Source: Hepatocystis sp. ex Piliocolobus tephrosceles
Lineage: Eukaryota > Apicomplexa > Aconoidasida > Haemosporida > Plasmodiidae
Assembly (NCBI GenBank): GCA_902459845.2
Contig: CABPSV020000496.1
Span: forward strand, 1-15,042
DNA: 15,042 nt
Direction of reading: 5' to 3'
Shown: piece by piece, positions 10,018 through 15,042 of the stretch
Position numbering within the stretch: the stretch's first letter is position 1
Layout: each line of letters begins with the position of its first letter
Made by a program: the position numbers and the translations under genes
Notes under the pieces: generated by a model
What the model was told of the DNA's origin: nothing
Seen by the model: the letters and a program-made list of their open reading frames with translations, nothing else
Databases searched by the model: none

Positions 10018-10561
10018 CACTTTATATAGATACTTTATATGTATGTACCTACGTGGATATATATACATATGTATATAAAACATATACGTACAATATACTA
10101 TTACAAATTAAACGAATTAGTTGTTATGATCGCTGTTTTTATGTGGTAACGCTTTTTTATTTATTTATTTATTTTTTTCTTTCATTTTCAATCATTTTTG
10201 TGTTCTTTACAAAATTATTAATTATGCACTTTGTTTTTTTTTTTACTCTTTAAAGTTTTTTTTTTTTTTCTTCTATTTGTTACAAGTAAAATTCTTTTAA
10301 GTTCACGTCGTATGAATTATTTTATATTTTTTTTTTTATGTTGCTTATTTATGCTATTTTTTTACTCATTTATTGTAATTTTTGTTTTTCTCACTTATAG
10401 TAATTTTTTTTTAATATAATTTTTTTTTTTTTTTTTTTGCTGATTAATCATATATTCGTTTTAGCCAAAAGCACAATGATGAAAAAAAAAAAAAAACCTT
10501 AGTATAAAAATTAACTTATTTCAAAAGTTATTCTTTTGTTTTTACATTTTATTTTAGCTTT

Positions 10562-10607
<46 letters not shown>

Positions 10608-10837
10608 CAGCGAAGGCTATGAAAAGTCATTAAATCTATTCACTTATGTATATTTAATCTGGCCTTTTATTTATTCATTTGTTTTAGCTTTTTGTAAATA
10701 TATATTTTAAACCTTAACGATTAATGTGTTTTTATTCGATTATGGAGGTGTAAACTTTTTTTTTTTACGCGTTGTTTTATTTATATAATGTATAGTATAT
10801 TAAGGTTGGGTATTTGTTTTAAAACATCTGAATCGAA
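9673..10837. other. Convergent 3' spacer between MAK16 and the RFC-like gene
   Basis: The two genes end towards each other, so this segment should hold two 3' UTRs and two polyadenylation regions. AATAAA-like strings (for example around 9773) are present but uninformative at this base composition. It contains (TA)n near 9985-10012, a short palindrome TAATGTTGACATTA near 9930, and T-rich sequence from 10210 with T35 at 10569-10603. The frames at 10053-10253 and 10231-10419 are phenylalanine-rich low complexity. No gene is seen. Confidence 0.7.
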
Positions 10838-12175
10838 TTAAGTAAGTACGTACTTGTCCAAAGTATGAACATATTTTTGTTCTAGTAAAATAATTTGTGT
10901 AGTCATATTTTCTAATGAACATATATGATTATCATGCAAAATACAATAATAGCTATATTCAGAAAATAAAGTATATAATTCTTTTTTATAATTATTATCG
11001 TTCCGATGGTAAGCAACTAACTGTTTACAAAATAAATTTAAAAATGTATGTATATTAAAATTATAAGTATATAAAATAGTATATAATATATTTCTAATTA
11101 CATTTAATGAATTATTGGAAATAGATAAATTATGTATAGTGTTAATAAGTTTTTTTATATTACTATTAATAATTAATTTGTTAACTTTATTTATATCTGG
11201 AAAATCATTTATTTTTATAAAATAAATAATAGTTAATATTTGTGTTAAATCATAATTACAATTATTTAATATAGTAAATAAATATTCCTTTTTTTCTATA
11301 TCATCATATATATTTATATCATATTTACTTTTTAATATACTTAAAATATGTAAATTAAAATGTACTTTGTCTGGTCTTGGTACTCTAACATATAAACAAT
11401 TATTTATATAAACACTGTTAATATATACAGAACTATGAATAAAAATTAAATTTTTATTTTTTATAATTTTATTCATAAATATTTTTTTATTTTGTTCAGA
11501 TAAACTATCAAAAGATTCTAAAATAAATATTTTAAAAGAATTAAAATTATAACTTAAGATTTTTTTTAATATGTCATTAATATGATTATTATTTTTTAAT
11601 TGTGAACACATAATATGTGTCATATTTTTATTATCATAGAGTATATAATCTTTACTCGCATTAGTATTAATACTATTACCTATGGTCATATTTTTTTCGC
11701 TACTATCACTTATAAACATAGAATTGTTAAATAAGTTTATTTTTTGTATAATATAATAAATTATAATTATTATATTAAAATTTCCAAAAAAAAAAAATAT
11801 ATTAATTAATGGCATTATCTGTTTATCAACTAAAGAGTTTTTATCATTTAATGCATCTACACCATCTGTAGTAGTAATATTATTTATTTTGTTATTATTA
11901 TCATTTATTTCATTACTTTTTTTTACAACTTTAAAATAGTTTCTAATGCTGTTGTTCATCATGTCATTTGCTTTGTCTTTTTTGGAATTAGTATCGTTAT
12001 TTCTTGTTTTGTTTTTTTTTAAAATATTTTTTTTGTCTTCAAATGTTCCATCTTTTATTCCTTTATAGTTTTTTACAATATATTCAATAATGTTGCAAAT
12101 TTTTATATATGTATTATTATTACATTTTTTTAAAACATGTTCTATTTCTCCTATGGCGTCCAGGTAAAGAGCCAT
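10838..12175 (-). CDS. Putative clamp-loader (RFC)-like protein, degenerate AAA+
   Basis: A single-exon frame of 445 residues. Its C-terminal half resembles small replication factor C subunits, which load PCNA onto DNA. FILESFDSLSEQNKKIF (217-233) sits where RFC has the Walker B helix (L-x-E-A-D-x-L), LIFIHSSVYINSV (243-255) corresponds to sensor 1, and INNCLYVRVPRP (257-268) matches the I-x-SRC-x-x-VRVP-x-P segment with the SRC arginine missing. A helical lid-like region (about 270-330) and a helical C-terminal domain (about 340-440) follow. The likely P-loop position, IFFFFGNFNIIIII (126-139), has no GxxGxGKT. Residues 40-118 are a Lys/Asn-rich insert. The N-terminal 40 residues are unfamiliar. 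Start: MALYLDAIGEI at 12175, after a short GC-richer leader; a short upstream exon cannot be excluded. The sequence may belong to an inactive RFC subunit or a divergent delta-prime-like protein. That it is a gene is near certain; the family is tentative. Confidence 0.6.
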   Translation of the reverse strand: MALYLDAIGEIEHVLKKCNNNTYIKICNIIEYIVKNYKGIKDGTFEDKKNILKKNKTRNNDTNSKKDKANDMMNNSIRNYFKVVKKSNEINDNNNKINNITTTDGVDALNDKNSLVDKQIMPLINIFFFFGNFNIIIIIYYIIQKINLFNNSMFISDSSEKNMTIGNSINTNASKDYILYDNKNMTHIMCSQLKNNNHINDILKKILSYNFNSFKIFILESFDSLSEQNKKIFMNKIIKNKNLIFIHSSVYINSVYINNCLYVRVPRPDKVHFNLHILSILKSKYDINIYDDIEKKEYLFTILNNCNYDLTQILTIIYFIKINDFPDINKVNKLIINSNIKKLINTIHNLSISNNSLNVIRNILYTILYTYNFNIHTFLNLFCKQLVAYHRNDNNYKKELYTLFSEYSYYCILHDNHICSLENMTTQIILLEQKYVHTLDKYVLT

Positions 12176-12206
12176 TGAGATTTTTGTGCGTGCTAGTTTG
12201 CGAAGG

Positions 12207-12208
<2 letters not shown>

Positions 12209-12255
<47 letters not shown>
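12209..12255. repeat. (TA)n tract of 47 bases before the RFC-like start
   Basis: This is the longest alternating TA run in the window. On the minus strand it lies immediately upstream of the short leader of the RFC-like gene, so it may be part of the promoter or 5' UTR. It is likely to be length-polymorphic. Confidence 0.9.
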
Positions 12256-12256
<1 letters not shown>

Positions 12257-12481
12257 CTGTACGTATGTTCACATACGTTATACACGTGTGTATGTGTGTG
12301 TATATTTAAGTAAAGAAGTTAGTGATAAGTGTAAAAAAAATGCGAGCTAAAAAAAAAAAAAAAAAAAAAAATGCTGTGTTTTAAATGCTGGGTTTTGTGT
12401 GTTTCCTATAATGTATCTTTTATTAGCCCATTTAAATAAATAAACTAGTTTATATTGTTTATTACACATGTTAATTTAGTT

Positions 12482-12501
12482 TAAGCATGTTTCACTTGTT
12501 T

Positions 12502-12545
<44 letters not shown>

Positions 12546-12606
12546 ATCATGTTTCAATTGTTTTAACTTTTTTTTTTTTTTTTAAGCATGTTTCAATTGT
12601 GTTTAT
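12482..12606. repeat. Three 24-bp repeats separated by poly(T)
   Basis: Copies at 12482-12505, 12544-12567 and 12583-12606 share the pattern xxAxCATGTTTCAATTGTTTTA (the first reads TTTCACTTG). They are separated by T runs of different length (T39, then about 15), suggesting that the T run is part of the duplicated unit and has since changed in length. Confidence 0.8.
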
Positions 12607-12751
12607 GTTATTGTTTTAGTAATAAAAACGGGATCGTATACATGCGCTGTTTTTTTTTTTTTTTTTTATATGTCTGTAAATGCGCTAAACATAGTATTAG
12701 CAAATATAATTTCCTTTTTTCTTTGTTTGGGGTAATAGTATGTTATCATAT

Positions 12752-12880
12752 ATTTACATTTTACATTTTTCAATTTACATTTTTCAATTTACATTTTTCA
12801 ATTTACATTTTGCATTTTATATTTTGCATTTTATATTTTGCATTTTATATTTTGCATTTTATATTTTGCATTTTACTTTT
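12752..12880. repeat. Two adjoining 14-bp tandem repeat arrays
   Basis: The first array repeats ATTTACATTTTTCA about three to four times and passes directly into a second that repeats TTTTGCATTTTATA about five times. Both have a 14-bp period and share the core CATTTT, so the second probably derives from the first by substitution and renewed expansion. Confidence 0.85.
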
Positions 12881-13640
12881 TGCTTTTGTTTTATTCAATC
12901 TGTATTACATTCATATTCAAAAAGCATTATTTATCTCTATTAAAGGTAGTTGCATCACAAAAAAAAAAAAAAATAATAAAAAGTAAGGATTAAAAAAAAT
13001 ATATAAGCGCACGTGCTATATGTTAATATATATTTATAGTAAGGGCAGATAACAATATTATTTACGTACATGTTATAATAAAATTACAATTTTTAATTGC
13101 TGCTAACGGAAATAAAAACTGTATTATAAAACAAAATTTAGGAAAATTTACTCATTTTAATTATACTTCTTGTTGATTTATTCCATACAATATATTTTTA
13201 ATTTTTTTTATTATTTTTTCTTACTATGCTTTGGTAGAAAAACGACAGACAAAAATGACATGAAAAAAAAAAAAAAAAAAGTGAAGAAAAAAAATATTCA
13301 GCTGTTTTCCTTTTTTAATGTGATCAAGTACATAGTTGTATGTTCACATATATATGTGTATAATTTAGTGATATATTTTTTTACTACATTTCCTAAAGTA
13401 ACAATAATTTTTACTAGTATATATGTACAATAATTAATTCAAAATAATATAAATGTTATGGCTTATAAATATGTAAATTAAAACAGTGAAACAGTGTCAT
13501 ATCAAATTTGTAAATATACATTAACTCAATTTTTTTAACTTAATAAAAATGTTAAATTAAAAATTCGAACTATTTTATTATGCCCTTATAAAATGATAAA
13601 ATTTAAGTTCAGCGAGTGTTATATAGCACAAGTTATATTG

Positions 13641-13681
<41 letters not shown>

Positions 13682-13995
13682 TACATATATTTATATATAT
13701 ATATATATATATTTATGAACTGCTGATGAAGTTGTACTTATTTAAATTTAAATGATCGTTGGGTGTTAAGTGTTTAAAAACATACATAAATAGAAATATG
13801 TTTCTATGAACATATTATTAATATTAATATATGAGTTAAAAAAAAAAAAAAAAAAAAATTATATAATTTTGTTTCTCATTTTTTAGTGACATGTTAAATA
13901 AGCATGAAGCATGAAGTTCAGCAATAATAACAAAATTCTACGGCAAACATATATATTGTTGTTGCATATATAATGTGAAAAATTCATATTATTAG

Positions 13996-14014
13996 AAAAA
14001 AATTAAAATTAAAA
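13996..14014 (-). terminator. RNA polymerase III terminator of tRNA-Gln
   Basis: On the minus strand, a run of four T starts seven bases after the tRNA 3' end (14014-14011). It is followed by another T4 and a T7 (14002-13996). Pol III stops at runs of four or more T, so these are sufficient. Confidence 0.7.
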
Positions 14015-14020
14015 TTAACA

Positions 14021-14092
14021 AGGTTCTGCTGGGATTCGAACCCAGGTTTGCAGAGTCAGAGTCTGCAGTGCTAACCACTACACTACAGAACC
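14021..14092 (-). tRNA. tRNA-Gln (anticodon CTG)
   Basis: A 72-nt cloverleaf folds perfectly on the minus strand. The acceptor stem is GGTTCTG/CAGAACC, the D stem GTGT/GCAC (one G-T pair), the anticodon stem GCAGA/TCTGC with loop CTCTGAC, and the T arm CTGGG-TTCGAAT-CCCAG. The discriminator base is T, and CCA is not encoded. Anticodon CTG (14057-14059) reads the glutamine codon CAG. The internal A box (TAGTGTAGTGG) and B box (GGTTCGAATCC) are intact and there is no intron. In malaria parasites most tRNA isoacceptors are known to have a single gene, so this may be the only reader specific for CAG. Confidence 0.97.
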
Positions 14093-14697
14093 TAATTTTA
14101 AGAATTGCAATTAATTACTAGAATTAATAAAACGTAAGCAAATAAAATTTATATATAAATAGGATTACAATTATTATTTTTATAATTATTAATAGTTAGT
14201 AATGTAAATATTTTAAAATTTTTTTTTTGTTGTTTAAAATAGATTAATACATGTGTATATATATTGAAAACATTTAATTATATATGTTATTTTTATTTTT
14301 ATTATGTTTTTTATCCTAAATTAAAACTTTAATATATACAACAATTGAACAAATGTATGGTCAGTTATAAATACCACCGATATATGAATAATTATATTTT
14401 TAATCATAGTATGTACTAAACGTATTTGAACATAATTGTATTTTTATGTGGATATACTTATTTATCAAAATATATGTTGACATTTCTGTGTTGAAAATGT
14501 TCTGTTAAAAAAAAAAAAAAAAAAAATTATATATACTACTGTTTCTGCCTTTCATTTTGTTAATCGAATAATATGAAAAAAATAGAACTTGGTTATTTCC
14601 CATGTATTTCCAGCTATAATTTTATTTTAATAATGTACAAATATATATATTATTAACATATAAGTAATGTCTTATTTTATATTGCGAAAACTTTTTA

Positions 14698-14750
<53 letters not shown>

Positions 14751-14832
14751 AACTTGCTTAAAACACTTGAGTGCTATTTATAAATACTATCATTCTGAAA
14801 GTTCAAAATATGCGAATGAAATCATGTTTACT

Positions 14833-14876
<44 letters not shown>

Positions 14877-15042
14877 TAAGAAAAAGTAAGTAAAAAATAT
14901 TGTAAATTTATATATATAAACTTATAAGACATTATTTTTTTTTTTATTAAAAACGCATTTCTATGTAGTTACCGAACACCATAGTTTGAATATACACATA
15001 TATTAGCAACATCAAATTGTGCGAAAGTAAAAAAAAAAAAAA
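14093..15042. other. AT-rich spacer at right edge, no gene seen
   Basis: This holds AT-rich sequence with A48 at 14701-14748, A38 at 14834-14871 and an A run at the right edge (15029-15042). No frame of useful length or recognisable RNA fold was found. It includes the immediate upstream flank of tRNA-Gln on the minus strand. Confidence 0.75.

Larger units (their letters stand above)
12176..14020. other. Upstream region of the RFC-like gene, repeat-rich
   Basis: No gene is supported. The region contains (TA)n at about 12209-12255, only some 34 bases upstream of the minus-strand start codon, A/T homopolymers (T39 at 12506-12544, A36 at 13644-13679), two adjoining 14-bp repeat arrays (12752-12880) and three copies of a CATGTTTCAATTG-type element. 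Frames at 12588-12986 and 13170-13433 are translated repeats or F/I/Y/K-rich sequence without motifs. Confidence 0.7.

Noticed and set aside
12588..12986. 132-residue F/Y/C-rich frame
   Set aside because: Mostly the translation of the 14-bp arrays plus poly(A) at the end.
13170..13433. 87-residue frame with a lysine tract
   Set aside because: Apart from a short complex patch it is F/I/Y/K from AT-rich DNA; no motif and no acceptable splice partners.
13726..13780. CTGATGAAG resembling a snoRNA C box
   Set aside because: No D box and no closing stem were seen at suitable spacing.

Overview
The window looks like nuclear DNA of a haemosporidian apicomplexan, most likely a Plasmodium species. 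The evidence is extreme A+T content outside genes, dozens of pure poly(A), poly(T) and (TA)n tracts (several of 35 to 77 bases), short AT-rich GT-AG introns, asparagine/lysine-rich inserts in proteins, and a eukaryotic tRNA gene. The species cannot be named from this sequence alone. No mobile element, CRISPR array, rRNA or virus-like gene was seen.

Layout: (1) 1-2070, low-complexity upstream DNA. (2) 2071-6099, plus strand: a gene of at least 11 exons for a WD40/beta-propeller-like protein of about 540 residues. I rebuilt it from matching GT-AG sites and continuous phase; it includes a 42-nt micro-exon and possibly a further 24- or 39-nt one. (3) 6100-8040, simple-sequence intergenic DNA ending in the MAK16 leader, which contains a T26/A27 inverted repeat. 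(4) 8041-9672, plus strand: MAK16, an early 60S ribosome-assembly factor, in two exons; the second is only 38 nt and supplies the conserved C-terminus. (5) 9673-10837, a convergent 3' spacer. (6) 10838-12175, minus strand: one exon for a 445-residue protein whose C-terminal half resembles a replication factor C (clamp-loader) subunit, with the ATPase motifs badly eroded. (7) 12176-14020, upstream DNA of that gene with several tandem repeats. (8) 14021-14092, minus strand: tRNA-Gln with anticodon CTG. (9) 14093-15042, AT-rich spacer.

The genes look like unrelated housekeeping neighbours (ribosome assembly, probable DNA-replication-type protein, translation, one WD40 scaffold), not a functional cluster. 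I found no convincing new multi-gene system. The points most worth following up are the degenerate clamp-loader-like protein, the micro-exons of the WD40 gene, the two independently expanded acidic repeats in MAK16, and the A-rich to T-rich asymmetry inside introns.
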